A stretch of DNA of 64,000 nucleotides from CAVTWH01 sp963850915 (GCA_963850915.1 CAWKND010000011.1:348048-412047), one strand, 5' to 3'; shown: positions 8,119 to 17,251, numbered from the stretch's first letter. The notes: generated by a model not told the origin, from the letters alone. Numbers and translations: made by a program.

Positions 8119-8652
8119 TCAGGCCCGCTCGTAGGTCAGGAAGGTGTAGGCCGGCCCGCCCTCGACCGGCGGCCCCGGCTCGCTGGCGACAAGCGTGTAC
8201 CCGTCGAGCCAGCCCGCCGGCATCACGGTGTCGCCCGGGATGTCGGCGTGCACCCGGGTCAGGTAGATCCGGTCGACCCTCGGCAGCGTGGCCCGGTAGA
8301 CCTGCGCACCGCCGATCACAAAGACCTCGTCGCCCGGCTCCAGCGCGAACGCCGTATGCACGGCGGCGTCGACCGTGTCGACGTGTGCCGGCCCGGCCGT
8401 CAACTGCGGCGCGCTGGTCAGCACCACCGTCTGCCGGCCGGGCAACGACTTCCCGAGCCGGCGCACGATGGACTCCTGGGTCAACCGGCCGACGATCACC
8501 GAATGCCCCATGGTCAGCCGCTTGAACCGCAGTAGATCCGCGGGCAGGTGCCAGGGCAGGTCGTTGCCGTCCCCGATCACCTCGTCGTCGGTCGCCGCGA
8601 CGATCAGCGACACGTGGGTCCCCGCCGGACTCTCCGCGCCCTCGTGTGTCAC
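8119..8652 (-). CDS. folA: Dihydrofolate reductase
   Basis: A 177-residue DHFR that regenerates tetrahydrofolate after thymidylate synthesis. VIGDGNDLPWHLPADLLRFK, TMGHSVIVGR and FVIGGAQVYRATLP match the conserved substrate and NADPH-binding segments, with the catalytic Asp in the PADLLRFK stretch. The GTG start at 8652 overlaps the ThyA stop by 4 nt (GTGA), showing translational coupling. ThyA and DHFR in one operon is a classic pairing, because ThyA oxidises methylene-THF to DHF. The length is normal for the family. Confidence 0.93.
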   Translation of the reverse strand: MTHEGAESPAGTHVSLIVAATDDEVIGDGNDLPWHLPADLLRFKRLTMGHSVIVGRLTQESIVRRLGKSLPGRQTVVLTSAPQLTAGPAHVDTVDAAVHTAFALEPGDEVFVIGGAQVYRATLPRVDRIYLTRVHADIPGDTVMPAGWLDGYTLVASEPGPPVEGGPAYTFLTYERA

Positions 8653-9548
8653 GGGGACACCGGGATCGCGCCGATGGACTTGTGCGGGTGGTAGTCGGCC
8701 AGTTCGAAGTGTTCGGCGCGGAAGTCGTGGATGTCGGTGACCTGCCGGCCGGCATCGGTGAGGGTGACCGTGGGCAGCCGGCGCGCCTCCCGGTCCAGCA
8801 TGATCGCGACCGCGTCGAGCTGGTCGGCGTAGACGTGGGCGTCCGAGATCGTGTGGTAGTAGACGCCGGCCGGGAAGCCGGTGAGCTGTTCGAGCATGAG
8901 GGTGAGGGCGGCGTACTGCACCATGTTTGCCGGTACCCCGACGGGTACGTCACCGGAGCGCTGGTACATGTGCAGGTGGATCCGGCCGTTCAGGATCCGT
9001 ACGTGTACCCACCCGTGGCACGGCGAGATCGTGGTGCGCTGCTGTTTGCCGGCGCCCCGGATCTGGTACTGCGGGATCCACGGCGACACGAAGTGCGTGC
9101 GATCGGTGGGGAACTCCCGGATCTGCTCGACCAGGTGCTGGAACTGGTCGAAGCCGGGGCCTTCACTGGTCGGGAAGTGGTGGAAGGCGCCGCCGTAGGA
9201 GCCCGGCCCCAGATCGCCTGGCGGCAGCCCCCGCTTGGCGGTCTTCTCCGGCGTCGCCCACGGCTCCCACCAGTCGCAGCCGAACTGGGCGAACGCTTCC
9301 AGCGTGGTTGCACCGTTGATGAAGGCGCACAGCTCGGCGATGGGCTTCTGCCAGAACGAACGGATGCTCCGCTCGGTGATCATCGGAAAGCCGTTGGCCA
9401 ACTCGAAGCGCATCGTCTGCTGCAGCAGCGTCTGGGCCACCGGCCCCTGCCGGGTCGGTGACGACTCGCCCTCGGTCACGATCCGGTGCAGCAGGTCGCG
9501 GTACTGCGAGTCGGGCTTGCGTTCGTCGTAAGCGAGGTAGTCCACCAC
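8649..9548 (-). CDS. thyA: Thymidylate synthase (ThyA, divergent)
   Basis: Converts dUMP to dTMP using methylene-tetrahydrofolate. It has 299 residues. SPCHGW carries the catalytic Cys at 177. MYQRSGDVPVGVPANM contains the phosphate-binding RS-D and the Asn that selects dUMP over dCMP; this Asn is kept, arguing for thymidylate synthase rather than a cytidylate hydroxymethylase. HTISDAHVYADQ follows. The family's usual R-T-G-T-G loop is replaced by TRQGPVAQ and the middle is less conserved, so it is a diverged ThyA. GTG 9548 is used; GTG 9545 is possible. It lies 68 nt after the FolC-like gene and overlaps DHFR. Confidence 0.88.
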   Translation of the reverse strand: MVDYLAYDERKPDSQYRDLLHRIVTEGESSPTRQGPVAQTLLQQTMRFELANGFPMITERSIRSFWQKPIAELCAFINGATTLEAFAQFGCDWWEPWATPEKTAKRGLPPGDLGPGSYGGAFHHFPTSEGPGFDQFQHLVEQIREFPTDRTHFVSPWIPQYQIRGAGKQQRTTISPCHGWVHVRILNGRIHLHMYQRSGDVPVGVPANMVQYAALTLMLEQLTGFPAGVYYHTISDAHVYADQLDAVAIMLDREARRLPTVTLTDAGRQVTDIHDFRAEHFELADYHPHKSIGAIPVSP

Positions 9549-9616
9549 AGGATGAAGCTACCGCGAACTCAGCCTGAGCCGGCAATGGCACTTCGAGTCA
9601 GCGCGCCGGATCTCGG

Positions 9617-10870
9617 TCAACGACGGTCGCCCAACTGTTCTCGAATCAAACTCACCAGGTAGAGCGAGCCGGTCACGAGCAGCACGGGATCAGGGCGCGA
9701 CAGCAATGCCGTCAATCCGGCCACTGGCTCCGGTACCACGGAAATGTGTTGAATTCCCGCGGCCCGTGCCATCGCGGCGATCTCCCGCGCGGGTGGGGTT
9801 TGTTTGCCGATCTCCGCGACCGCGGTGAACTCGGGCACGATCAGTTCGCTGGCGACCGGCTCCAGTTCGGCCAGTGCCGCGCGTAGCTTCTCCGCCGGCG
9901 CCCGCAGTAGCGAGGCCAGTACCGGGATGCGGCCGATTCCCCTGGCGCGCAACGCCTCCGCGAGCGCCTCGAGCTTCTGCGGATTGTGCGCGCCGTCCAG
10001 GATCACGGTACGACCGCGCACCGGCACGCTCTCCATCCGCCCCGGCGGTACCGCGAGCGAAGCCGCCGCCAGCTCCGCCTGGGTGAGCACGCGCAGACCC
10101 AGGTGCCGGTAGCCCGCCAATGCGAGGGCCCAGTTGCGGCGCTGGAAGGGCGGCAGGTCCACCCCCGGCCCAGGATCGGCCACCGGTACCACTTCCAGCG
10201 TGGCCCCCGCGTCCGAAGCCGCTCCGGTCACCACTTTGAGGACCCGCTCGTCCTGTTCGACGATGAGCACGTGGTTGCCGGGTTGGATGATGCCGGCCTT
10301 GTGCGCCGCGATCTCCTCGACCGTGTCGCCGAGTACCTCGGTGTGGTCGTACCCGATATCGGAGATCAGGCACAGCTTGTCCCGGCGGCGGATCGTGTTG
10401 GTCCGGTCCCGCAGGCCGCCGATTCCGGTCTCCAGCACCGCGAGGTCGACCGGGCGGTCCCGGCCGTCCGAGCCGGCGAAGACCCAGTGCGCGAAGGCGA
10501 CCAGCAATTCGAAGTAGCTGGGGCGCATCCCGGTCGCCTCGACCAGCGGGAGGAACTGGAACACACGTTCGGTAAAGAACTCCGGGCTGACCGGGGCGCC
10601 GTCGAGCTGGACCCGTTCGGTGATCGTGGTGACGTGCGGGGAAATCGTCAGGCCGGTACCCGCGCCGCCGGTCTGCAGCAGCGCCCGCAGCAGGTAGGCG
10701 GTACTGGTTTTGCCGGAGGTACCGGCGATGTGCGCGGCCGGTACGGCCTCCTGCGGGTCGCCGAGCGCGGCCAGCAGCGCCCGGGTCCGGTCAAGCGGCC
10801 GCTGCTCCCCACCCCGGGGCGGGGGGATATAGGAGTAGAGAACATCCACGGCTTCCCGCAGTGTGCGCAC
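9617..10870 (-). CDS. FolC-like Mur ligase family protein (folylpolyglutamate/dihydrofolate synthase)
   Basis: A 417-residue ATP-dependent ligase. HIAGTSGKTSTAYLL near residue 45 is the P-loop (usual form GTNGK-S/T). TISPHVTTITERVQ, VLETGIGGLRDRTNTI, DHTEVLGDTVEEIAAHKAGI and ILDGAHNPQKLEAL follow in the order expected for FolC. It would add glutamate to (dihydro)pteroate or folate. Ser in place of Asn in the P-loop and the altered ETGIGGLRDRTN suggest a diverged member, so another pterin-like or amino-acid substrate is possible. ATG 10870 is the first gene of the operon with ThyA, DHFR and HIT, which supports a folate role. Confidence 0.75.
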   Translation of the reverse strand: MRTLREAVDVLYSYIPPPRGGEQRPLDRTRALLAALGDPQEAVPAAHIAGTSGKTSTAYLLRALLQTGGAGTGLTISPHVTTITERVQLDGAPVSPEFFTERVFQFLPLVEATGMRPSYFELLVAFAHWVFAGSDGRDRPVDLAVLETGIGGLRDRTNTIRRRDKLCLISDIGYDHTEVLGDTVEEIAAHKAGIIQPGNHVLIVEQDERVLKVVTGAASDAGATLEVVPVADPGPGVDLPPFQRRNWALALAGYRHLGLRVLTQAELAAASLAVPPGRMESVPVRGRTVILDGAHNPQKLEALAEALRARGIGRIPVLASLLRAPAEKLRAALAELEPVASELIVPEFTAVAEIGKQTPPAREIAAMARAAGIQHISVVPEPVAGLTALLSRPDPVLLVTGSLYLVSLIREQLGDRR

Positions 10871-11012
10871 ACTTCACCGTAGATAACCGCCCCACCGGCC
10901 CCACCGCCGCCCCGCCTCGGAGGGATATGGCACTGCGATTCGGGCTCGCGAGCGCCGCCGGTGCGGGATCCTGAACGCAGCGAAATCCACCGGGCGGGAA
11001 GGAGCCGGGCAT

Positions 11013-11801
11013 ATGCCACTGCCCAACTACGGGGTCGTACTCGGGAGCGTGCAGAGCTTCACCCGTGACCCGCAACACGACTTCGGCCACTGGTACCACG
11101 GCCACCTCGCCATCCAGGCCGGCGGCTCGATCTACCAGGCGGCCCTGGACGTGGACGCCCCGGCCAGCGTCGGGGTGGCCTACCGGCTGGTCACCGACCT
11201 GAACGTGGGTGACATCGCCGCGCTGGCCGCGCTGCCCGACGGGTACCACCCGCTCGCGCACACGCCCGACTCCGGCGCCCTCGACTACGCCCGCAGCCCG
11301 CTGCTGGCCAACCGCATCTGGTGGAGCCTGAAAAAGGCGACCACCACCGCGTACCGGATGGTCAAGCAGCCGGCGGCCGGCGCGCCGGTGTTCGGCCCGG
11401 ACCTCGCCGACGATCTGGCCAACGGGCTGCACAGCCTGGAACACGCGCTGCCCGAGACGGTTACCAGGCAACTGCAGCGGGTCCCGTGGCCGATGCACTG
11501 GCACTGGCGCTTCTTCCCGTGGCACCCGAGCGACGGCGACAACGCGCTGGATGCGTTGGCGCCCTTGGTCGCCAGCTCCACCCGGGTGTACGTGTTCGGC
11601 CAGAGCTTCACCACCGGGCTGGGCGTGCACGACGTACACCTCAACCAGGGCGACCCGATCGGCAGCCAGTGGTACCCGGACAACGGCATCTGGCAGGACG
11701 GCGCGGTACTGGTCGAGCAGCCGGACGGCAGCGTCGCCGCCTGGCAGATCAAATTCAACACCCAATCACTGGATACGGACGACGCCGGCCACCCACACTG
11801 A
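11013..11801 (+). CDS. DUF2278 family protein
   Basis: A 262-residue protein that starts MPLPNYGVVLGSVQSF, the usual N terminus of DUF2278 (YukJ-like) proteins. HWYHGHLAIQAGGSIYQAALDV and VYVFGQSFTTGLGVHDVHLNQG are the conserved His-rich and GxGxHDxHxNQG blocks, here near residues 30 and 195. GGAAGGAG lies upstream of the ATG. The biochemical role is not known. The pattern of conserved His and Asp residues suggests metal or nucleic-acid chemistry, but that is speculation. It is a single gene between the folate operon and the AAA gene. Confidence 0.8.
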   Translation: MPLPNYGVVLGSVQSFTRDPQHDFGHWYHGHLAIQAGGSIYQAALDVDAPASVGVAYRLVTDLNVGDIAALAALPDGYHPLAHTPDSGALDYARSPLLANRIWWSLKKATTTAYRMVKQPAAGAPVFGPDLADDLANGLHSLEHALPETVTRQLQRVPWPMHWHWRFFPWHPSDGDNALDALAPLVASSTRVYVFGQSFTTGLGVHDVHLNQGDPIGSQWYPDNGIWQDGAVLVEQPDGSVAAWQIKFNTQSLDTDDAGHPH

Positions 11802-11858
11802 CGCTTTGTTGCGGCCGGGCTGGCTGCCCGGTTCGGCGCGGCGTGGCATGCTCGGGCG

Positions 11859-12605
11859 GTGTCGTTGCCACGCCATCTGGAGCGGATCGCCTGGACCCCA
11901 CGGGACGGGGTGGACCGGGCCGCGTGGCCGTTCAGCATCCCCGCGGTGGCCCAGATCATTGACGAAGACGGATTCGAGGTACCGCCGGGAGTCACCATTC
12001 TGGTGGGCGAGAACGGTTCGGGGAAGTCGACCCTGATCGAAGCCTTTGCCCAGGTGTACCCCCGTGCCGGTGCGGAGCCCTCGGTCGGTCCGTCGATGAC
12101 CCACCCCGGCCACGGCGTCGAGGACTCGCCACTGCACTGGCACCTGAAGGCGCGTACCCACCGGCTCGCCGCGCCCGGCGGATTCTTCCTACGCGCCGAG
12201 ATGATGCACCGCTACCTCACTGAGGTCGACCGGAACCCGGACACGGCAAGGGCTTGGGGTGGCCAGCGGATGCAGGAGCGCTCGCACGGCGAGTCGTTCC
12301 TGGAGGTACTCAGGCACCGGTTCACCGACCGGGGCGTGTACTTCCTCGACGAGCCCGAGTCGGCGCTCTCCTTCCAGTCCAGCCTGGCCCTGCTGGTGGT
12401 ACTGGATGCGTTGCGGCAGGAGGGTTCCCAGGTGATCATGGCGACGCACTCGCCGATCCTCGCCGCCCTACCCGAGGCGACGCTCATCGAGGTCGGCGAC
12501 TGGGGAATGCGCCGGACGACCTGGGAGGAGCTGGATCTGGTCCAGTCGTGGCAGGCGTTCCTCGGCTCGCCGCAGCGCTACCTGCGCCACCTGCTGGCCG
12601 ACTGA
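11859..12605 (+). CDS. AAA family ATPase (SMC/ABC-type, YfiU-like)
   Basis: A 248-residue soluble ATPase. GENGSGKSTLIEA near residue 50 is the Walker A motif. GESFLEVL near 145 is the ABC-like signature region, YFLDEPESALS near 165 the Walker B, and ATHSPILAALP the H-loop. The protein ends in a helical tail. No membrane partner is nearby, so it is not a transporter; relatives are stand-alone ATPases of the predicted ATP-binding type. GTG 11859 is the first sensible start. Its substrate or role is unknown. It is followed 43 nt later by the GrpB family gene. Confidence 0.85.
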   Translation: MSLPRHLERIAWTPRDGVDRAAWPFSIPAVAQIIDEDGFEVPPGVTILVGENGSGKSTLIEAFAQVYPRAGAEPSVGPSMTHPGHGVEDSPLHWHLKARTHRLAAPGGFFLRAEMMHRYLTEVDRNPDTARAWGGQRMQERSHGESFLEVLRHRFTDRGVYFLDEPESALSFQSSLALLVVLDALRQEGSQVIMATHSPILAALPEATLIEVGDWGMRRTTWEELDLVQSWQAFLGSPQRYLRHLLAD

Positions 12606-12648
12606 GGCACCCCTCAACCAGTGCTGCGGCCGGGTACACTCATTGGAC

Positions 12649-13221
12649 GTGGCGGACGAACTGAGCGAGGAGTACCTGGTCGCGTCGAGCGTCGGGGAGC
12701 TGAAACAACACAACGCAGCCATCGAGCTTGCCGAGTACGACCCGGCGTGGCCGGCGCTGTTCGAGCGTGAGCGCGACCGGCTCGTGGCGCTGCTCGGGCA
12801 GACCGCGTTGGCGGTGGAGCATGTGGGCTCCACCTCGGTACCCGGCCTGCCGGCGAAGCCGATCATCGACATCGATCTGATCGTGCCCGACTCGGCCGAC
12901 GAGTCCGCTTACGTACCAGCGCTGGAAGCGGCCGGCTACCGGCTGACCGTGCGCGAGCCGGACTGGTACGAGCACCGCCTCTTCAAAGGCCCGGACACCA
13001 ACATCAACCTGCACGTGTTCCCGCCGGGAACCGAGGAGCACCAACGGCATCTGCTCTTCCGTGACCGGCTGCGTACCCACCCCGACGACTTCGCCTACTA
13101 CCTGTCCACCAAGCGCGAGTTGGCCGCCCGCGAGTGGCGCTACGTCCAGTGGTACGCCGAAGCCAAGGGCGCCGTGATCCGGGAGATCCTCGACCGCGCC
13201 AGCTCACCGCAGGGGTACTGA
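12649..13221 (+). CDS. GrpB family protein (UPF0157)
   Basis: About 190 residues of the GrpB/UPF0157 family, a nucleotidyltransferase-fold group of unknown cellular role. IELAEYDPAWPALFERERDRL, AVEHVGSTSVPGLPAKPIIDIDLIV (HxGSTxxxG...DIDL, metal-binding acids) and INLHVFPPG are diagnostic. FRDRLRTHPDDFAYY and a C-terminal EWRYVQWYAEAKGAVI helix complete the domain. The N terminus carries an extra ~20 residues. GTG at 12649 is preferred to TTG at 12643. Confidence 0.88.
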   Translation: MADELSEEYLVASSVGELKQHNAAIELAEYDPAWPALFERERDRLVALLGQTALAVEHVGSTSVPGLPAKPIIDIDLIVPDSADESAYVPALEAAGYRLTVREPDWYEHRLFKGPDTNINLHVFPPGTEEHQRHLLFRDRLRTHPDDFAYYLSTKRELAAREWRYVQWYAEAKGAVIREILDRASSPQGY

Positions 13222-13224
13222 CCG

Positions 13225-13690
13225 GTGCCGGGGCTCGGCACCGCAGCGCTGTTCGCGGCGCTCGAGGGTGCGCGGAGCGTACTCATCGCCGGAGCCGGTG
13301 GTGGTTTCGACGTGTACGCCGGCCTGCCACTCGCCTTGGCGCTACAGGACTCTGGCGCTCGGGTACACCTGGCAGATCTGGCCTGGGTACCCCCGAGGAG
13401 GACATGACCAGCCTGGCGGCCGTCGCCGGGCTGGACCTGCCGCGCAGCTTCGTGGCCTGCCTCGGCTTCGGCATCGACGCCTACCACGGCGTGAACCACG
13501 TGCAGGTACTGGAGAACATCGCCGCGCTCGACCGCGACGCCGCGTACCTAGGCGCGTTCTCGGTACCGGGCGCGAGCCGGGAGGCGCAGTTGTACCGGGG
13601 ACGCGGTCGCCGACTGAAGCCCACCGCCAGTCCCACGAATCGCGGGTGCCGGCGCATTCACGAGCATCGAAGGCTTGCACTGTCAAGACG
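13225..13690 (+). pseudogene. DUF1152 family remnant
   Basis: Two in-order fragments of a DUF1152 protein in different frames. The first (13225-13390) reads VLIAGAGGGFDVYAGLPLALAL, the nucleotide-loop-like N terminus. The second (from about 13440) reads LGFGIDAYHGVNHVQ, then DRDAAYLGAFSV and AQLYRD. In normal family members these are separated by more sequence and followed by a long C-terminal half. Here the centre is deleted, the frame shifts again near 13598 and the rest is missing. It is a real decayed gene rather than one read error. It begins 3 nt after GrpB. Confidence 0.7.
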
Positions 13691-13958
13691 CTGAGCCGCC
13701 TCAATCTTGGCGGACTGCGCCGAAGTGGTGTGCCAATCTTTAGTTGATCACTGCAACACAAAATGGTGTTGCCAACAACAAATACTCTGGCCAGCCCGGT
13801 TCCGGAACATGAGTGCGTCTCATGTAGATATTCATGATCTTCTGTTACCGAAATGTAATCGCTCAGCAATCTTGACACTGGTCTATAAGGCGGCGAATCT
13901 CGTCCCACGAGAGCGCTCTCACAGCGTCACCCCCGCGTCCCCCGTCGAGGGAGAGCTC
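13691..13958. other. AT-richer regulatory region upstream of the GH3 gene
   Basis: About 270 nt with noticeably lower GC than its surroundings and no convincing gene. It holds an inverted repeat GCAACAC-N6-GTGTTGC at 13753-13772, a TCATG-N8-CATGA repeat near 13820, a TTGACA hexamer at 13872-13877 without an obvious -10 at 17 nt, and the palindrome listed separately at 13909-13920. It is most likely the promoter and operator region of the beta-glucan locus. Confidence 0.5.
13909..13920. promoter_or_regulatory. LacI-type operator palindrome
   Basis: GAGAGCGCTCTC is a perfect 12-bp palindrome 38 nt upstream of the GH3 start. Its GAGCGCTC core is the same as that of known actinobacterial LacI-family operators for cellulose and beta-glucoside genes (CebR box type). 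A repressor released by a beta-glucan oligosaccharide is the natural reading. No LacI-family gene is in this window. Confidence 0.55.
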
Positions 13959-16900
13959 ATGATCCCCCCAGCCCTGGGCATGCTCCGCCGTGCCCTCAGA
14001 ACGCGCACCGCACTCGCGGTCACCGCCGCCGTTGTGGTACTCACCGGCTACCTGGCCGTCACCACCCTGTCCGCGAACGCGGCCGCAACCCTGCTGTCCC
14101 AGGGGAAGCCGGCAACCGCGTCGTCCACCGAGAACGCCGGTACCCCCGCCTCAGCCGCGGTGGACGGCAATACCGGTACCCGCTGGTCGTCTGCCTTCAC
14201 TGACCCGCAATGGATCCAGATCGACCTCGGCTCCACGGCCACCATCACGCAGATCGTGCTGCAGTGGGAAGCGGCCTACGGCAAGGCATTCCAGCTGCAG
14301 ACCTCCACCGATGCGGCCAACTGGACCACGATCTACTCGACCACCACCGGTACCGGTGGAACCCAGACGATCACCGTCAGCGGTACGGGCCGGTACGTGC
14401 GGCTGTACGGCACCGCCCGCGGTACCCAGTACGGGTACTCGCTGTGGGAGTTCCAGGTCTACGGGAGCACCGGCAGCGGTACGAGCTGTGGCACCGTCAA
14501 CGCGGCACAGGGCAAGACGGCGACCGCCTCCTCCACCGAGAACGCCGGTACCCCCGCCTCCGCAGCCGTGGACGGCAATGCCGGTACCCGCTGGTCGTCT
14601 GCTTTCAGTGACCCGCAGTGGATCCAGATCGACTTCGGCGTGACAGTCACCGTGTGCCAGGTGGTACTCACCTGGGAAACGGCGTACGCCACGGCATTCC
14701 AGGTGCAGATCTCGTCCGACGCGGCCAACTGGACGAATATCTTCACGACCACCACCGGCACCGGCGGTACGCAGACGCTGGCAGTCAACGGAACCGGCCG
14801 GTTCCTGCGCATCTACGGCACGGTCCGCTCCACCGCGTACGGCTACTCGCTCTGGGAAATCAACGCTCACACGGTTGGCGACGCCGGATCCCCGACGGCC
14901 AGCCCGACGCAGAGCGCGACCGGCTCCTGCCCGTGGGTCAACTCGACCGCGCCAGTGGCCACTCGCGTCACCCAACTGCTCGGCGTGATGACCCAGGACG
15001 AGAAGATCTCGATGCTGCACGGAAACGGCGCGTCCTCGCCGTACATCGGTGACATGTCAGCGATTCCGGCGCTGTGCATTCCGGCGGTCGGCTTCCACGA
15101 CGGCCCGGTCGGGGTCGGCGACGGCTTCGGCGGCGTCACTCAGATGCCGTCCGCGGTCACCTCGGCGGCGACCTTCGACACCACACTGGAGCAGCAGTAC
15201 GGCGCGGCGGTCGGTCAGGAGTTCGCCGGCAAGGGCGTCGGCGTCGCGCTCGGGCCGACACTGAACATCGTCCGCGATCCGCGCTGGGGCCGGGCTTTCG
15301 AGACGTTCAGCGAGGACCCGTACCTCACCGCGCAGCTGGCGGTGGCCAACATCAAGGGGATCCAGAGCCAGGGTGTGATGGCACAAGCCAAGCACCTGGC
15401 CGTCTACAACCAGGAGACCTTCCGCAACGGGCCGGCGGACAACGCGATCGTGGATACCCGGACGCTGCAGGAGATCTACCTGCCGGCGTTCCAGGCCGCT
15501 TCGACGCAGGGCGCCACCGCGTCGTACATGTGCGCGTACTCGACGGTGAACGGCGTGTACGCGTGTGACAACGGGTACCTGATGAACACGGCGCTCTACC
15601 AGCAGGCCGGCTTCGGTGGCTTCATCACCTCCGACTGGGGTGCCGCGCACTCGACCGTCGCCGCCGCCAACAACGGCATGACGGTGGAGATGCCCGGCGG
15701 CTACTTCTTCGCCGACTTCCTGAAGCAGGCGGTTGCCAACGGGCAGGTATCCCAGGCGCAGTTGGACACCATGGTGCGCCGGGTACTCACGCAGTTCTTC
15801 GCCTTCGGCCTGTTCGACAAGGCACCCAGCGGCAGCCGGGACGCAACCGTCACAACGGCGGCGCACCAGCAGGTCGCGCTCAAGGGCGCCGAGGAAGGCA
15901 TCGTACTGCTGAAGAACTCCGGCATCCTGCCGCTGTCGACGAGTACCACGAAGACCATCGCGGTCATCGGCCAGGACGGCGGCGCGGCGGTACAGAGCAT
16001 CGGCGGCGGTAGCGCCACGGTCACCAGTTCGGGGACGGTATGGCCGATCACCGGCATCCAGACCCGGGTGGCCGGTACCGGAGCGACGGCGACCTACAAC
16101 GACGGTACCAACCAGGCATCGGCGGTAACCCTTGCGCAGCAGTCGAATGTGGCGATCGTGTTCGCCAGCAACAACTACGGCAACGAGGGTAGCGACCAGT
16201 CGACGATCGACCTGCCGAACAACCAGAACGCGCTGATCTCGGCGGTGGCCGCGGCGAACCCGAACACCATCGTGGTACTCAACACCAACTCGGCCAGCAC
16301 AATGCCGTGGCTGAGCCAGGTGAAGGGCGTCTTCGAGGGCTTCTACCCGGGCCAGCAGTACGGCACGGCAATCGCCGAGCTGCTCTTCGGCGACGTCAAC
16401 CCGTCGGGCAAGCTGCCGGTCACCTTCCCCAACAGCCTCGCAGACGTACCGGCGCACACCACGGCACAGTGGCCGGGCAACGGTACGAACGTGCAGTACT
16501 CGGAGGGGCTGAAGGTCGGCTACCGCTGGTACGACTCGCAGAACATCACCCCGCTGTACCCCTTCGGCTTCGGCCTGTCCTACACCACGTTCGGCTTCTC
16601 CAACCTGTCGGTCGGTGCGCTGAGCAACGGGCAGGCGACCGTCACGGCCACCGTCACCAACACGGGCAGCCGCGCCGGTACCGAAGTTGTCCAGCTGTAC
16701 ACGAGTGCGCCGGCAGCAGCCGGCGAACCACCGCACCAGCTGAAGAACTTCCAGCGGGTGACGCTCAACGCCGGCCAGGCGCAGACGGTCACGTTCACGG
16801 TGACCGCGCACGATCTGGCGCACTGGGACACCACAACCAATGCGTGGGTGGCCACCGCCGGGGCGTACCAGATCCTGCTCGGTGACTCCTCGCGCAGCCT

Positions 16901-17234
16901 GCCGCTGACCGGAAACCTCACGGTCCCCAGCACGGTAACGGCCAACGCTGCCGGGCTGAGCGTCGGCAGCGACACCACACCGGGCGCGACGAGTGTCCAC
17001 GTCACCAACCCGTTCGGCATGAGCAGCCGCACCGGAGTCGCCGCGAGCCTGCAGATCCAGGGCGACGCCGGACTCAGCTACTCAGCGACCGGGCTGCCCA
17101 CGGGGCTGTCCATCAGCCCGGCCGGCCTCATCTCCGGGACCGGCAACACGCACGGGACCAGCACCATCACGGTCACCGGCACCAGTACCTCCGGCGCGAA
17201 GGCGAGCGTCACCTTCGTCTGGACAGTCAGCTAG
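13959..17234 (+). CDS. Secreted F5/8C x2 - GH3 beta-glucosidase
   Basis: A 1,091-residue secreted enzyme. ATG 13959 follows GAGGGAGAG. The signal region has charged residues, a hydrophobic stretch (TALAVTAAVVVLTGYLAV) and ANA-A near residue 45. Two F5/8-type C (CBM32-like) modules follow at about 48-170 and 183-305; both contain GTRWSSAF and DPQWIQID. A Ser/Thr/Pro linker leads to the GH3 domain (about 325-950): VRDPRWGRAFETFSEDP, AKHLAVYNQE, and ITSDWGAAH with nucleophile Asp559. YPFGFGLSYT and a fibronectin-III-like domain close it. A C-terminal Ig-like module (about 1000-1091) ends the protein. It likely degrades beta-glucans with the GH16 enzyme downstream. Confidence 0.9.
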   Translation: MIPPALGMLRRALRTRTALAVTAAVVVLTGYLAVTTLSANAAATLLSQGKPATASSTENAGTPASAAVDGNTGTRWSSAFTDPQWIQIDLGSTATITQIVLQWEAAYGKAFQLQTSTDAANWTTIYSTTTGTGGTQTITVSGTGRYVRLYGTARGTQYGYSLWEFQVYGSTGSGTSCGTVNAAQGKTATASSTENAGTPASAAVDGNAGTRWSSAFSDPQWIQIDFGVTVTVCQVVLTWETAYATAFQVQISSDAANWTNIFTTTTGTGGTQTLAVNGTGRFLRIYGTVRSTAYGYSLWEINAHTVGDAGSPTASPTQSATGSCPWVNSTAPVATRVTQLLGVMTQDEKISMLHGNGASSPYIGDMSAIPALCIPAVGFHDGPVGVGDGFGGVTQMPSAVTSAATFDTTLEQQYGAAVGQEFAGKGVGVALGPTLNIVRDPRWGRAFETFSEDPYLTAQLAVANIKGIQSQGVMAQAKHLAVYNQETFRNGPADNAIVDTRTLQEIYLPAFQAASTQGATASYMCAYSTVNGVYACDNGYLMNTALYQQAGFGGFITSDWGAAHSTVAAANNGMTVEMPGGYFFADFLKQAVANGQVSQAQLDTMVRRVLTQFFAFGLFDKAPSGSRDATVTTAAHQQVALKGAEEGIVLLKNSGILPLSTSTTKTIAVIGQDGGAAVQSIGGGSATVTSSGTVWPITGIQTRVAGTGATATYNDGTNQASAVTLAQQSNVAIVFASNNYGNEGSDQSTIDLPNNQNALISAVAAANPNTIVVLNTNSASTMPWLSQVKGVFEGFYPGQQYGTAIAELLFGDVNPSGKLPVTFPNSLADVPAHTTAQWPGNGTNVQYSEGLKVGYRWYDSQNITPLYPFGFGLSYTTFGFSNLSVGALSNGQATVTATVTNTGSRAGTEVVQLYTSAPAAAGEPPHQLKNFQRVTLNAGQAQTVTFTVTAHDLAHWDTTTNAWVATAGAYQILLGDSSRSLPLTGNLTVPSTVTANAAGLSVGSDTTPGATSVHVTNPFGMSSRTGVAASLQIQGDAGLSYSATGLPTGLSISPAGLISGTGNTHGTSTITVTGTSTSGAKASVTFVWTVS

Positions 17235-17251
17235 CACTCCACACCCCACCA

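Noticed and set aside
8649..9548. ThyA-like gene as a cytidylate hydroxymethylase
   Set aside because: The Asn that selects dUMP is present (VPANM); hydroxymethylases of this family usually have Asp there.
13872..13890. TTGACA followed by TATAAG as a promoter for the GH3 gene
   Set aside because: Only 6 nt separate the hexamers; a sigma-70-type promoter needs about 17.
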